A stretch of 64,000 bases of DNA from Micromonospora marina (GCF_900091565.1 NZ_FMCV01000017.1:1-64000), one strand, 5' to 3'; numbered from the stretch's first letter, positions 42,611 through 50,969 are shown. Notes: generated from the letters alone by a model not told the origin. Program-made: numbers and translations.

Positions 42611-43405
42611 ATGTCCTCCCCCGCAACGGGCGCGGCCACGCTGGCTCCGCGCCGGTCGAGCCGGTTCGTCGCCTGGGTGCGTGCCTGGCGAGCCGGTCTC
42701 GTGCCGTTCGACGAGGTGGCCGACGCCGTCGCCGGCGACGAGGAGCACCTCGTCGCCGACGCCCCCGGCACCTGGACCGACGTGTCGCTGCGGGAGGCGC
42801 TGCCCAGCCTCGCCAGGCACTCACCCGACGACATCCGCCTGGTCCTCCCGGCGCCCGGCGACCCGCGCGGCCTGCCCGGTCCGGGCGCGTTCGCCGGGGC
42901 GGCGCTGGTGGCGGGCGAGGCGGTGGTGGCGAGCGGGATGGGGCTGGTGCCCGAGGTCCGTACCCACACCTCCGGTTCCGGGATGACCTGGGAGACCGTG
43001 CTCTGGCGGGTTCATCCGCTGCCGGCGGACGCGCCGAAGGCGTCACTGGCCACGCCGGGTGCGGCGGAGGCCGAGGCCGAACTCGCCGCCGTGCTGGCCG
43101 AGACCACCGCGACGCTGACCCGGCTGGACGTCGCGCAGTGGCGGCCGGAGCTGGCCGGTGCGCTCGCCGCGCTGCGCCGCCCGGACGGCGCCACCGACCT
43201 GCCGCCCGGCTTCGATCCACGGGCCCGCCGCCTGTTCGCCCGCGCCGCGGTGCTGGACCGGGTGCTCGCGCTGGCCGGGGAGAGCGCGCCGGGCGGCGCG
43301 GTGAACACCTACGAGGCGCAGCAGCGGGACGCGGCGCTGCGCCCGCTCACCACCGCGTGCCGGCAGGCCCTGGTGGCCGCCTGCAACGCGCCGCTGCGGC
43401 TCTAG
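42611..43405 (+). CDS. Conserved actinobacterial hypothetical protein
   Basis: 264 aa, soluble, Ala-rich. Sequence such as RFVAWVRAWRAGLVPFDEVADAV and a central two-fold hydrophobic core; no motif recognised. ATG 42611 is leaderless-like: TACCCT at 42599-42604 lies 6 nt upstream and there is no ribosome site. Divergent from DUF3097 with 161 bp between starts; the two may be functionally linked, which is only a guess from position. Confidence 0.78.
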   Translation: MSSPATGAATLAPRRSSRFVAWVRAWRAGLVPFDEVADAVAGDEEHLVADAPGTWTDVSLREALPSLARHSPDDIRLVLPAPGDPRGLPGPGAFAGAALVAGEAVVASGMGLVPEVRTHTSGSGMTWETVLWRVHPLPADAPKASLATPGAAEAEAELAAVLAETTATLTRLDVAQWRPELAGALAALRRPDGATDLPPGFDPRARRLFARAAVLDRVLALAGESAPGGAVNTYEAQQRDAALRPLTTACRQALVAACNAPLRL

Positions 43406-43426
43406 CGGGCCCGGCAGCGCCCCGGC

Positions 43427-44206
43427 TCATACCTCGTCGATCAGGTCGGCCACCGAGTCGACGATCCGCGACGGACGGTACGGGTACCGCTCCGCCTCGG
43501 TCCGGCTGCTGATCCCGGTGAGCACGAGGATCGTCTCCAGCCCGGCCTCCAAACCGCACAGGATGTCGGTGTCCATCCGGTCGCCGATCATCGCGGTCGA
43601 CTCGGAGTGCGCGTCGATGGTGTTCAGCGCCGAGCGCATCATCATCGGGTTGGGCTTGCCGACGAAGTACGGGTCGACACCGGTCGCCTTCGAGATCATC
43701 GCCGCCACCGAACCGGCCGCCGGCAACGCGCCCTCCATCGACGGGCCGGTGGCGTCCGGGTTGGTGCAGATGAACCGGGCGCCGTCGTTGATCAGCCGGA
43801 TCGCCTTGGTGATCGCCTCGAAGCTGTAGGTCCGCGTCTCCCCCAGCACCACGTAGTCCGGGGCGAAGTCGCTGAGCACGTACCCCACCGCGTGCAGCGC
43901 CGTGGTCAGGCCGGCCTCACCGATGACGTACGCGGTCCCGCCCGGCCGCTGGTCGGCCAGGAACTGGGCGGTCGCCAGCGCCGAGGACCAGATCGCCTCC
44001 TCCGGCACGTCCAGCCCCATCCGGGCCAGCCGGGCCTGGAGGTCGCGCGGGGTGTAGATGGAGTTGTTCGTCAGCACCAGGAACGGCTTGCCGGAGGCGC
44101 GCAGCTTCTTGACGAACTCCGGGGCGCCGGGCACCGGCTGACCCTCGTGCACCAGCACGCCGTCCATGTCGGTGAGCCAGCTCTGCACCGGCTTGCGGTC
44201 AAGCAT
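43427..44206 (-). CDS. NagD-like HAD-IIA hydrolase
   Basis: 259 aa. HAD motif I is LTDMDGVLVHEG (Asp nucleophile and +2 Asp), motif II VLTNNS, motif III Lys in YFVGKPNP and motif IV MIGDRMDTDILCGLEAG. The C2 cap of NagD/AraL proteins lies between motifs. Dephosphorylates small phosphometabolites in the cytosol; natural substrate not assignable. It is 33 bp after the ferrochelatase gene and may be its last operon partner. Confidence 0.9.
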   Translation of the reverse strand: MLDRKPVQSWLTDMDGVLVHEGQPVPGAPEFVKKLRASGKPFLVLTNNSIYTPRDLQARLARMGLDVPEEAIWSSALATAQFLADQRPGGTAYVIGEAGLTTALHAVGYVLSDFAPDYVVLGETRTYSFEAITKAIRLINDGARFICTNPDATGPSMEGALPAAGSVAAMISKATGVDPYFVGKPNPMMMRSALNTIDAHSESTAMIGDRMDTDILCGLEAGLETILVLTGISSRTEAERYPYRPSRIVDSVADLIDEV

Positions 44207-44239
44207 CGTGTCGTCCCCAGGGGTGTCGTCGGGTCGGGC

Positions 44240-45271
44240 TCAGGGCCGGCGGGCCGGGGGCACGCAGCACACCGCCGGGCAGGTGTCCCAGGCCGGCAGC
44301 TCGCCGAGCCGGCGGCGCAGCCGCTCGCCGTCCGGGGCGGTGCGCTCTGCGACCAGCTCGCGGACCATCGCCACGAACCGCGGGTCGACCCCGGGTGTGC
44401 CGGCGCGGACGAAGTCCAGGCCGAGCTGCTTGGCCGTCTCCAGCGCCTCGGTGTCCAGGTCCCACACCACCTCCAGGTGGTCGGAGACGAAGCCGATCGG
44501 GCTGACCACCACGCTGGTGACGCCCTGCTCGGGCAGGGTGGCCAGGTGGTCGTTGACGTCCGGCTCCAGCCACGGCACCTGCGGCGGCCCGGACCGGCTC
44601 TGCCACACCAGGTCGTACGCCAGATCGGGCGCGGCCGCGGCGTGCACCAGCCGGGCGGCCTCCTCCATCTGGGCGGTGTAGCGGCCGCCGTGCGGGCCGG
44701 CGGTGGCGGCCGCCGACATCGGCACCGAGTGCGCGGTGAAGACCAGCCGGGTGCTGTCCCGCTTCGCCGGGTCGAGCTGGGCCAGCGCGGCACGGACCGC
44801 GTCGGCGTGCGGCTCGATGAAGCCGGGGTGGTCCCAGAACTGGCGCAGCTTCTCGATCAGCGGGGCGTCCGGGCCGACCGCGGCGCGGGCCGAGGCGATG
44901 TCCTCCTGGTACTGGCGGCAGGACGAGTAGCCACCGTACGCGCTGGTGACGAATGCCAGCGCCCGGGTGATCCCGTCGTCGCGCATCCGCGCGACGGTGT
45001 CGGCGAGCATCGGATCCCAGTTGCGGTTGCCCCAGTAGACCGGCAGGTCGACACCGTTGGCGGCGAAGTCCTCGCGGATCGCCGCGAGCAGGTCGCGGCA
45101 CTGCTGGTTGATCGGCGACACCCCGCCGAAGTGCATGTAGTGCTCGGCGACCTCGGCCAGCCGCTCCGGGGGCACCCCCCGCCCCCGGGTCACGTTCTGC
45201 AGGAACGGGAGAACGTCCTCGGGCCGTTCCGGGCCACCGAAGGAGACCAGCACCAACGCGTCGTACACCAT
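44240..45271 (-). CDS. hemH: Ferrochelatase (coproporphyrin ferrochelatase type)
   Basis: 343 aa. VSFGGPERPEDVLPFL start, catalytic His in VFTAHSVPMS and the Glu of SPIGFVSDHLEVVWDLD. Cysteines in YSSCRQYQED and the C-terminal TCPAVCCVPP match the [2Fe-2S] ligands seen in actinobacterial ferrochelatases. In actinobacteria this enzyme inserts Fe2+ into coproporphyrin III (CpfC). Follows fabI as in the mycobacterial mabA-inhA-hemZ order, but with repeat copy C inserted between. Confidence 0.93.
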   Translation of the reverse strand: MVYDALVLVSFGGPERPEDVLPFLQNVTRGRGVPPERLAEVAEHYMHFGGVSPINQQCRDLLAAIREDFAANGVDLPVYWGNRNWDPMLADTVARMRDDGITRALAFVTSAYGGYSSCRQYQEDIASARAAVGPDAPLIEKLRQFWDHPGFIEPHADAVRAALAQLDPAKRDSTRLVFTAHSVPMSAAATAGPHGGRYTAQMEEAARLVHAAAAPDLAYDLVWQSRSGPPQVPWLEPDVNDHLATLPEQGVTSVVVSPIGFVSDHLEVVWDLDTEALETAKQLGLDFVRAGTPGVDPRFVAMVRELVAERTAPDGERLRRRLGELPAWDTCPAVCCVPPARRP

Positions 45272-45347
45272 GGGGCCATTGTTCCTCGCCCGCCGTCACG
45301 GCGTGGCGACGCCCCCCTGGTCGGCGCGGTGACCCCCGGGCCGCGGC

Positions 45348-45405
45348 GTGTTAACAAGGGCCCCTTCCGCTGCACGAGGCGTTAAGAAGGGGCCCTTCCT
45401 TACAT
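45348..45405. repeat. 31-bp-period repeat cluster, copy C
   Basis: Two direct units with GTTAA at 45350 and 45381 (31-bp period) and GGGCCC cores. The proximal unit ends about 4 nt after the fabI TGA stop. It separates fabI from hemH and could end or reduce readthrough into hemH. Confidence 0.9.
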
Positions 45406-45406
45406 C

Positions 45407-46174
45407 TCAGGCGCCGATGGCGTGGTAGCCGCCGTCGACGTGGACGATCTCGCCGGTGGTGGCCGGGAACCAGTCGGACAGCAGCGCCAGGCAGGCCCGG
45501 GCGGCGGGCTCGGAGTCGGTCAGGTTCCAGCCCAGCGGGGCCCGCTCGGTCCAGGCGGTCTCGAACTGCTCGAAGCCGGGGATGGACTTGGCCGCGATGG
45601 TCCGCAGCGGGCCGGCCGCGACGAGGTTGCTGCGGATGCCCTGCTCGCCCAGGTGCAGCGCCAGGTAGCGGGAGGCGGACTCCAGCCCGGCCTTGGCCAC
45701 GCCCATCCAGTCGTAGACCGGCCACGCCTTGGTGGCGTCGAACGTGAGACCCACCACGGCACCGCCGGCGGACATCAGCGGCAGCGCCGCCATGGCGAGG
45801 GACTTGTACGAGTAGGTGGAGACCTGGAGCGCGGTCGCCACGTCCGCCCAGGGGGCGTCGAGGAAACCGCCGCCGAGGCAGCTCTGCGGGGCGAACCCGA
45901 TCGAGTGCACGACACCGTCCAGGCCGTCGACGTGCTCGCGTACCTTGTCGGCCAGCCCGGCCAGGTGCTCCTCGTTCGTGACGTCCAACTCGATCACGGG
46001 TGCCGGCTCGGGCAGCCGCTTGGCGATCCGCTCCACCAGGGAGAGCCGACCGAAGCCGGTGAGCACGACCTGCGCGCCGTTCTCCTGGGCGAGCTTCGCC
46101 ACCGAGAAGGCGATCGACGCGTCGGTGATGACGCCGGTGACCAGCAGCCGCTTACCGGCGAGAAGTCCGGACAT
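45407..46174 (-). CDS. fabI: Enoyl-ACP reductase (InhA/FabI)
   Basis: 255 aa SDR. N-terminal GKRLLVTGVITDASIAFSVA is the FabI/InhA NADH-binding variant (GVxxxxSIA); catalytic Tyr and Lys lie in STYSYKSLAMAALP and YDWMGVAKAGLES. Performs the last reduction of each elongation cycle in type II fatty-acid synthesis. Shared neighbours with InhA. ATG 46174; 23 bp after fabG, the same operon. TGA stop followed by repeat copy C. Confidence 0.94.
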   Translation of the reverse strand: MSGLLAGKRLLVTGVITDASIAFSVAKLAQENGAQVVLTGFGRLSLVERIAKRLPEPAPVIELDVTNEEHLAGLADKVREHVDGLDGVVHSIGFAPQSCLGGGFLDAPWADVATALQVSTYSYKSLAMAALPLMSAGGAVVGLTFDATKAWPVYDWMGVAKAGLESASRYLALHLGEQGIRSNLVAAGPLRTIAAKSIPGFEQFETAWTERAPLGWNLTDSEPAARACLALLSDWFPATTGEIVHVDGGYHAIGA

Positions 46175-46197
46175 TGCGTGTCTCCTCCGTGCTCTGC

Positions 46198-46953
46198 TCA
46201 GTGACCCATGCCGAGGCCGCCGTCGACCGGGATGACGGCGCCGGTGACGTATCCGGCCGCGTCCGAGGCGAGCCAGGTGACGACGCCCGCGACCTCGTCC
46301 GGGGTGGCCATCCGGCCGGCCGGGATCGACTTGCGGATCTCCGCCTTGCGCTCCTCGGACAGGCCCGCGGTCATGTCGGTGTCGATGAAGCCGGGCGCCA
46401 CCACGTTCGCGGTGATGTTGCGGGTGCCCAGCTCGCGGGTGATCGAGCGGGCCACGCCGACCAGACCGGCCTTGCTGGCGGCGTAGTTGACCTGACCCGC
46501 GCCGCCGGCCAGACCGACCACCGAGGAAATGAAGATCATCCGACCCCAGCGGCCGCGGAGCATCTTCGTCGAGGCCCGCTTGGCGACCCGGAACGAACCG
46601 GTCAGGTTGGTGTCGAGAACGCGGGCGAACTGCTCCTCGGACATCCGCATGATCAGCGTGTCGTCGGTGATCCCGGCGTTGGCGACCAGCACCTCCACCG
46701 GGCCGAGCTCGGCCTCGATGGCGGTGAACGCGGCATCGACCGACTCGGCGTCGGTAACGTCGCACCGCACCCCGAACAGGCCGTTCTGACGGTCGGCTCC
46801 GCCTGCGCCGAACCCCGGCTCGGCTGCGCCGGCACCGGGGACTCCGCCACTGCGGTACGTGACGGCCACCCGGTCGCCCTGCTTGGCGAACGCCTGCGCG
46901 ATGGCCAGGCCGATCCCCCGGTTCCCGCCGGTCACCAGCACGGTTCGGGCCAC
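46198..46953 (-). CDS. fabG: 3-oxoacyl-ACP reductase (FabG/MabA)
   Basis: 251 aa SDR. VLVTGGNRGIGLAIA cofactor motif, NAG in VANAGITDD, catalytic Ser-Tyr-Lys in FISSVVGLAGGAGQVNYAASKAG. Reduces 3-oxoacyl-ACP with NADPH. Between about residues 36 and 57 there is a Gly/Ala-rich extra segment (GVPGAGAAEPGFGAGGADRQ) before GLFGVRCDVTD, longer than in mycobacterial MabA. GTG 46953 has GAGGGGG upstream. First gene of fabG-fabI. Confidence 0.94.
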   Translation of the reverse strand: MARTVLVTGGNRGIGLAIAQAFAKQGDRVAVTYRSGGVPGAGAAEPGFGAGGADRQNGLFGVRCDVTDAESVDAAFTAIEAELGPVEVLVANAGITDDTLIMRMSEEQFARVLDTNLTGSFRVAKRASTKMLRGRWGRMIFISSVVGLAGGAGQVNYAASKAGLVGVARSITRELGTRNITANVVAPGFIDTDMTAGLSEERKAEIRKSIPAGRMATPDEVAGVVTWLASDAAGYVTGAVIPVDGGLGMGH

Positions 46954-46991
46954 GGATCCCCCTCTGCTCCAGTGATCTCTCGGTCGGTCGG

Positions 46992-47022
46992 AGCCTAGGG
47001 GTTACCGACAGGTAAGCGCTAA
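46992..47022 (-). promoter_or_regulatory. fabG promoter with overlapping inverted repeat
   Basis: On the minus strand TAGGCT (46997-46992) is a candidate -10, about 40 nt from the GTG. TTACC (47002-47006) and GGTAA (47011-47015) form an inverted repeat with a 4-nt spacer just upstream, inside the -35/-10 region, and TTAGCG (47022-47017) is a possible -35. The dyad is a candidate site for a fatty-acid regulator. Confidence 0.5.
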
Positions 47023-47078
47023 CCCGCGCAGGTCACAGAGCCACCGCGGCCGGGGTCCGCGGGACCGGCAGCCGCGCG

Positions 47079-47108
47079 TGCGACACGCACACCCCCCGGG
47101 TGTACGAT
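47079..47108 (+). promoter_or_regulatory. Promoter of the leader peptide/microprotein transcript
   Basis: TGCGAC (47079-47084), 18-nt spacer, TACGAT (47103-47108). Transcription would start near 47115, about 57 nt before the leader peptide start. The same TACGAT box occurs at 50659. Confidence 0.5.
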
Positions 47109-47157
47109 CATCGCGTCTGCGGGCCGCTCCGTGCCCGCTCCGGGCTCCGCCGACCGC

Positions 47158-47225
47158 AGGAGGTGATCGCTGTGCGAGATAGCGATCCTCCCAGTCGTGG
47201 CCGGGCCCACCGTCAGCCCCGCTGA
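47158..47225 (+). CDS. 17-aa leader peptide with start codon in a hairpin loop
   Basis: AGGAGG (47158-47163) precedes GTG 47172 by 8 nt, an optimal ribosome site. The ORF encodes VRDSDPPSRGRAHRQPR and stops at TGA 47223-47225. GATCGCT (47165-47171) and AGCGATC (47181-47187) form a perfect 7-bp stem whose 9-nt loop contains the GTG. This could be a translated regulatory leader for the microprotein gene starting 47404. Experimental support is needed to call it a protein. Confidence 0.45.
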
Positions 47226-47403
47226 GCCACCGCTCGGTCGACGCGGCTGACCCGCTTCCCGCCCTCCGCACCGCATCCGCTCTCCGGCTGACACGCCGGG
47301 GCGTGGCCTGCCGCGCGGCGGAGCACCCGGTCACGACTTCGTGCGCGTACGTCCCGACCCCCCACGGCCCCGCACGGGCCGACCGTCGCCACGGAGCACA
47401 CCC

Positions 47404-47490
47404 ATGAGCCGTTACGTCGCCCCGCTGGGCTTCACCCTCGCCGCCGTCTGGGTGGCGGTCCTGTTCGTGCTGGCCGGCGGCGGTCACTGA
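47404..47490 (+). CDS. 28-aa single-pass membrane microprotein
   Basis: ATG 47404 with GGAG about 8 nt upstream; encodes MSRYVAPLGFTLAAVWVAV followed by LFVLAGGGGH and TGA. A single hydrophobic helix with a short polar N-terminus, strongly resembling real actinobacterial membrane microproteins. Convergent with the VWA gene, 21 bp away. No known function. Confidence 0.6.
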   Translation: MSRYVAPLGFTLAAVWVAVLFVLAGGGH

Positions 47491-47511
47491 CCACCGCCGG
47501 CCGGTTCCGGC

Positions 47512-48462
47512 TCAGACCAGCCGGGACGTCCAGAGCAGACTCAGCGCGCCCGCGCACAGCGCCAGCAGCAGCGCGATCCCCGCGTACCACTGGGTGATCT
47601 CACGCGGCTCGGTGCGGTAGCCGATCGAGCTGCCCATGTCCTGGTAGACCTGCTTCAGCTCGCTGGCCGACGCGGCCTCGTAGAAGAAGCCCTGGGTGGT
47701 CTCCGCGAGCTGGGACAGCGCGGTGCGGTCCACCGGCACCCGCTGGAGCTGCCCGCCGATGTCCACCTGCCCCGAGTCGGTGCCGAACGCGATGGTGGAC
47801 ACCGGCACGTTCGCCGCCTGCGCCGCCGCGGCTGCCTCCTCCACCGAGCGGCCCGACGTGCGGTAGCCGTCGGACAGCAGCACGATCCGGGCCGGCGGGA
47901 TACCGGCAGCACCGTCGGCCGGCACCGAGCGGATCGCCTCCAGGCAGGTGAAGACCGCCTCGCCGGTGGCGGTCGCCTCGGCCAGCACCAGACCGTCGAT
48001 CGCTGTGGTGACGGCGGCCCGGTCCTTGGTCGGCGACACCAGCACGTTCGCCGCCTTGGCGAACGAGACGAGCCCCAGGTTGTAGCTCTCCGGCAGCTCG
48101 CCGACGAACTGCTTGGCCGCCTCCTGCGCCGCCTCCAGGCGGTTCGGTGACACGTCGTCGGCCTGCATCGACAACGACACGTCGATGGCGAGCATCACGG
48201 TGGCCCGTTCCAGCGGCTCCCGGGTGTCGATCGCCGGCCGGGCCAGCCCGGTCGCCAGCACCAGCAGGCAGAGCAGGAACGCGGTGGCCGCGATGTGCCG
48301 CCGCCAGCCCAGTCCCTTCGGCGCGACGGTACGCAGCAGGTCGACGTTCGTGAACCGCAGCGCGTACTGCCGGCGGTGCAGTTGCCGCCAGACGTACGCG
48401 GCGGCGAGAGCGAGCACCGGCAGCACGGCGAGCAGCCACCACGGTTGCAGAAAACGGATCAT
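47512..48462 (-). CDS. VWA-domain membrane protein (BatA-like, Rv1481-type)
   Basis: 316 aa. Two N-terminal helices, an intact MIDAS in MLAIDVSLSMQADD (DxSxS), and a final C-terminal helix QWYAGIALLLALCAGALSLLW. Overlaps the DUF58 stop by 4 nt (ATGA). Third gene of the moxR-DUF58-VWA operon, thought to form a MoxR AAA+ chaperone system at the membrane. Orthologous position to mycobacterial Rv1481. Confidence 0.9.
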   Translation of the reverse strand: MIRFLQPWWLLAVLPVLALAAAYVWRQLHRRQYALRFTNVDLLRTVAPKGLGWRRHIAATAFLLCLLVLATGLARPAIDTREPLERATVMLAIDVSLSMQADDVSPNRLEAAQEAAKQFVGELPESYNLGLVSFAKAANVLVSPTKDRAAVTTAIDGLVLAEATATGEAVFTCLEAIRSVPADGAAGIPPARIVLLSDGYRTSGRSVEEAAAAAQAANVPVSTIAFGTDSGQVDIGGQLQRVPVDRTALSQLAETTQGFFYEAASASELKQVYQDMGSSIGYRTEPREITQWYAGIALLLALCAGALSLLWTSRLV

Positions 48463-49388
48463 CGAGTCGTCCCTCTGGTGCGGGCGTGCCGCTGCGCGGC
48501 GACGAAACGCACCATGTCCAGCAGCCAGTCTCGGTCGGTACGCAGGCGCAGGTGGGCCGCGCCCGCGGCGCGCAGCTCGGCGGCGATCGCACCACGCTGG
48601 GCGGCCGCCGCCTCGGCGTACCGGCGGCGCAGGCCCGGGTCGGCGGTCTGCACCTCGTGCAGTTCACCGCTCTCCGGGTCGACCACCGGCAGCACCCCCA
48701 CGTCGGGCAGTTCCAGTTCCCGCGGATCGACCACCTCGACGGCCAGCACGTCGTGGCGGACCCGCAGCTTACGCAGCGGCCGGCCCCACTGCTGCGGCGG
48801 CGCGAGGAAGTCGGAGATCACCACCGCCACGCCGCGCCGCCGGGGCGGCCGGTTGAGCATGTCGACGAGCGCGCCGAGGTCGCTGCGGCCGGGCCGGATC
48901 TCGGCGCCGGCGACCGCCCGCAGCAGCCCCTGGGCCTCCTTGCGGCCGGAGCGGGCGGGCAGCCGCAGCATCGTCCCCGGCCCGCCGGTGCCGACGACCG
49001 CGCCGATCCGGTTGCCGCCCCGCACGGTCAGGTGGGCCAGCGCGGCGACCGCGGCGACCGCCACGTCCCGCTTGAGCCACCGTCCGGAGCCGAAGTCCAG
49101 GCTGGCCGACATGTCGACGGCCAGCCAGGTCTCCAGTTCGCGGTCGGCCACGGTACGCCGCACGTGCGGCATCGTGGTGCGGGCGGTGACCGGCCAGTCC
49201 ATCCGGCGTACGTCGTCGCCGGGCCGGTACTCCCGGGACTCCCCCGCCTCGCTGCCCGGTCCGGGCAGCAGCCCGGCGTAGTCGCCCTGCAGCAGCCCGT
49301 CCAGCTTGCGGGTGACCATGAGCTGGAGCCGGGCCAGCACCGCCCCCGAGCGGTCGCCGGCGGCGCTGAGCGGGGCGGGCGGGATCAC
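48459..49388 (-). CDS. DUF58 protein (MoxR-associated, Rv1480-type)
   Basis: 309 aa. DUF58 signature GDYAGLLPGPGSEAGESREYRPGDDVRRMDWPVTART near residue 40, followed by a VWA-like fold beginning WLAVDMSASLDFG. GTG 49388 overlaps the moxR TGA (GTGA); ATG 49406 is an alternative. Soluble or membrane-associated partner of MoxR ATPase and the VWA protein. Operon and order are conserved with Mycobacterium. Confidence 0.9.
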   Translation of the reverse strand: MIPPAPLSAAGDRSGAVLARLQLMVTRKLDGLLQGDYAGLLPGPGSEAGESREYRPGDDVRRMDWPVTARTTMPHVRRTVADRELETWLAVDMSASLDFGSGRWLKRDVAVAAVAALAHLTVRGGNRIGAVVGTGGPGTMLRLPARSGRKEAQGLLRAVAGAEIRPGRSDLGALVDMLNRPPRRRGVAVVISDFLAPPQQWGRPLRKLRVRHDVLAVEVVDPRELELPDVGVLPVVDPESGELHEVQTADPGLRRRYAEAAAAQRGAIAAELRAAGAAHLRLRTDRDWLLDMVRFVAAQRHARTRGTTR

Positions 49389-50488
49389 GGCCGCTGCCCG
49401 GGCCATCCGTTGTGCGGGACCGCCGGGGGTGGGGTGGCCTGCTGGCGGGGCGCGACGGCGGGCAGCGGGATGGTCGACATCACCCGGTGCACGATGTGGT
49501 CGGCCGGTACGTCGTCGGCGAGCGCGTCGTAGCTGAGCACCAGCCGGTGGCGCAGGATGTCCGGCGCGATGTCCTGCACGTCCTGCGGCAGCGCGTAGTC
49601 CCGGCCGCGTAGCAGCGCCAGCGCGCGGGTGGCCCGGACCAGGCCGAGCGACGCGCGCGGGCTGGCCCCGTACTGGATGAGCTGGGCGACGTCGGGCATG
49701 CCGTGCTCGGCCGGCGCCCGGGTGGCGAGCACCAGCCGGACCGCGTAGTCGACGAGCGCGTTGTGCACGAACACCTGGTCGGCCTTGTGCTGGAGGGCGA
49801 CCAGGTCCGGGGTGTCGAACACCCGGGCCGGCTCGGGCGGGGCCACACCCATCCGGTAGACGATCTCGCGCTCCTCGGCGTCGGTCGGGTAGCCCACGAC
49901 GATCTTCATGAGGAACCGGTCCCGCTGCGCCTCCGGCAGCGGGTAGACGCCCTCCTGCTCGATCGGGTTCTGGGTCGCCATGACCAGGAACGGGTCCGGT
50001 ACCCGGTGACTCTCGCCGCCGATGGAGACCTGCCGCTCGCTCATCACCTCCAGCAGCGCCGACTGCACCTTGGCCGGCGCGCGGTTGATCTCGTCGGCGA
50101 GCAGGAAGTTGACGAAGACCGGGCCCAGCTCGACGTCGAACTTCTCGCTGGACTGCCGGTAGATCCGGGTGCCCATGATGTCTGCGGGCACCAGGTCGGG
50201 GGTGAACTGGACCCGGGCGAACGAGCCGCCGACGACGCGGGCCAGGGTCTCCACGGCCAGCGTCTTGGCCACGCCCGGGACGCCCTCCAGCAGGCAGTGA
50301 CCGCGCGCCAGCAGCGCGACGAACATCCGCTCGACCATCCGGTCCTGGCCGACGATCACCCGCTTGGTCTCGAACAGCGCCCGCTCCAGCAGCGTGGCGT
50401 CCTGTGCCGGGGTGGTGCCCACCGGGGGCGGTGCGTCCGGCGCCACCTCGGTCGGGTTCGGCACGTCGGGTGTGGTCGGCTGGGCCAC
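49385..50488 (-). CDS. MoxR-family AAA+ ATPase
   Basis: 367 aa. Walker A is GVPGVAKT within HCLLEGVPGVAKTLAVETLA, Walker B is FLLADEINRAPAKVQSALLE, sensor 1 VMATQNPIEQEG. A polar Pro/Thr-rich N-tail of about 35 residues precedes the fold. GTG 50488 has GGAGG 4 nt upstream. Drives metal-insertion or folding chaperone activity with the downstream DUF58 and VWA proteins. First gene of the operon. Confidence 0.94.
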   Translation of the reverse strand: MAQPTTPDVPNPTEVAPDAPPPVGTTPAQDATLLERALFETKRVIVGQDRMVERMFVALLARGHCLLEGVPGVAKTLAVETLARVVGGSFARVQFTPDLVPADIMGTRIYRQSSEKFDVELGPVFVNFLLADEINRAPAKVQSALLEVMSERQVSIGGESHRVPDPFLVMATQNPIEQEGVYPLPEAQRDRFLMKIVVGYPTDAEEREIVYRMGVAPPEPARVFDTPDLVALQHKADQVFVHNALVDYAVRLVLATRAPAEHGMPDVAQLIQYGASPRASLGLVRATRALALLRGRDYALPQDVQDIAPDILRHRLVLSYDALADDVPADHIVHRVMSTIPLPAVAPRQQATPPPAVPHNGWPGQRP

Positions 50489-50658
50489 CGGTCCTCCACA
50501 GCAGGGTCGTCGTCGCGGCGTGGTGCGTATCAAGACTGTCATGCCTTGCTGAGAGCCGAGGGTGGGAGAGGCACGATTTTCGCCGCGCCGTCCGGCCACG
50601 CCGTTCCGCCGCGCAGGAAACGCTGAACACGGGTGGACAACAAGGGGTACGCGGTGTG

Positions 50659-50705
50659 TACGATTCACCCCGTCGCCGGGCGGCTCCCCCCGTGGCCGCC
50701 CGGCG
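50659..50705 (+). promoter_or_regulatory. TACGAT box followed by strong hairpin
   Basis: TACGAT (50659-50664) is followed by a perfect 11-bp hairpin CGCCGGGCGGC (50674-50684) / GCCGCCCGGCG (50695-50705) with a 10-nt loop, then CTAAAAC. This could be a short terminated RNA or attenuator upstream of the 50743 gene, which has its own TAGACT -10. Confidence 0.45.
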
Positions 50706-50742
50706 CTAAAACTCCCGGCGTGCGGCCTCTAGACTCGCCCCG

Positions 50743-50952
50743 GTGACGACTCCCACCACCCCGGACGAGACGCTGATCTGCTCGGCGCGGGGGTGTCGCG
50801 CACCCGCCGCGTACCAGCTCCGCTGGCACAATCCCCGCCTGCACGCGCCCGACCGGCGCAAGACCTGGCTGGCCTGCCCGGACCACCGCGGCTCGCTCGG
50901 TGACTTCCTCGACGCACGCGGCTTCCTCCGCGAGGTGGTCCCGCTTCCCTGA
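50743..50952 (+). CDS. Small Cys-rich conserved protein
   Basis: 69 aa. Cys/His pattern: CSARGC near 13, then LACPDHRG near 44, likely a zinc ribbon-like fold. Homologues are common in actinobacteria and sometimes mislabelled acetone carboxylase; I see no enzymatic domain. GTG 50743 is leaderless-like with TAGACT (50730-50735) 7 nt upstream. Divergent from moxR. Confidence 0.8.
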   Translation: MTTPTTPDETLICSARGCRAPAAYQLRWHNPRLHAPDRRKTWLACPDHRGSLGDFLDARGFLREVVPLP

Positions 50953-50969
50953 TCGCCTACGCTCGAAGC

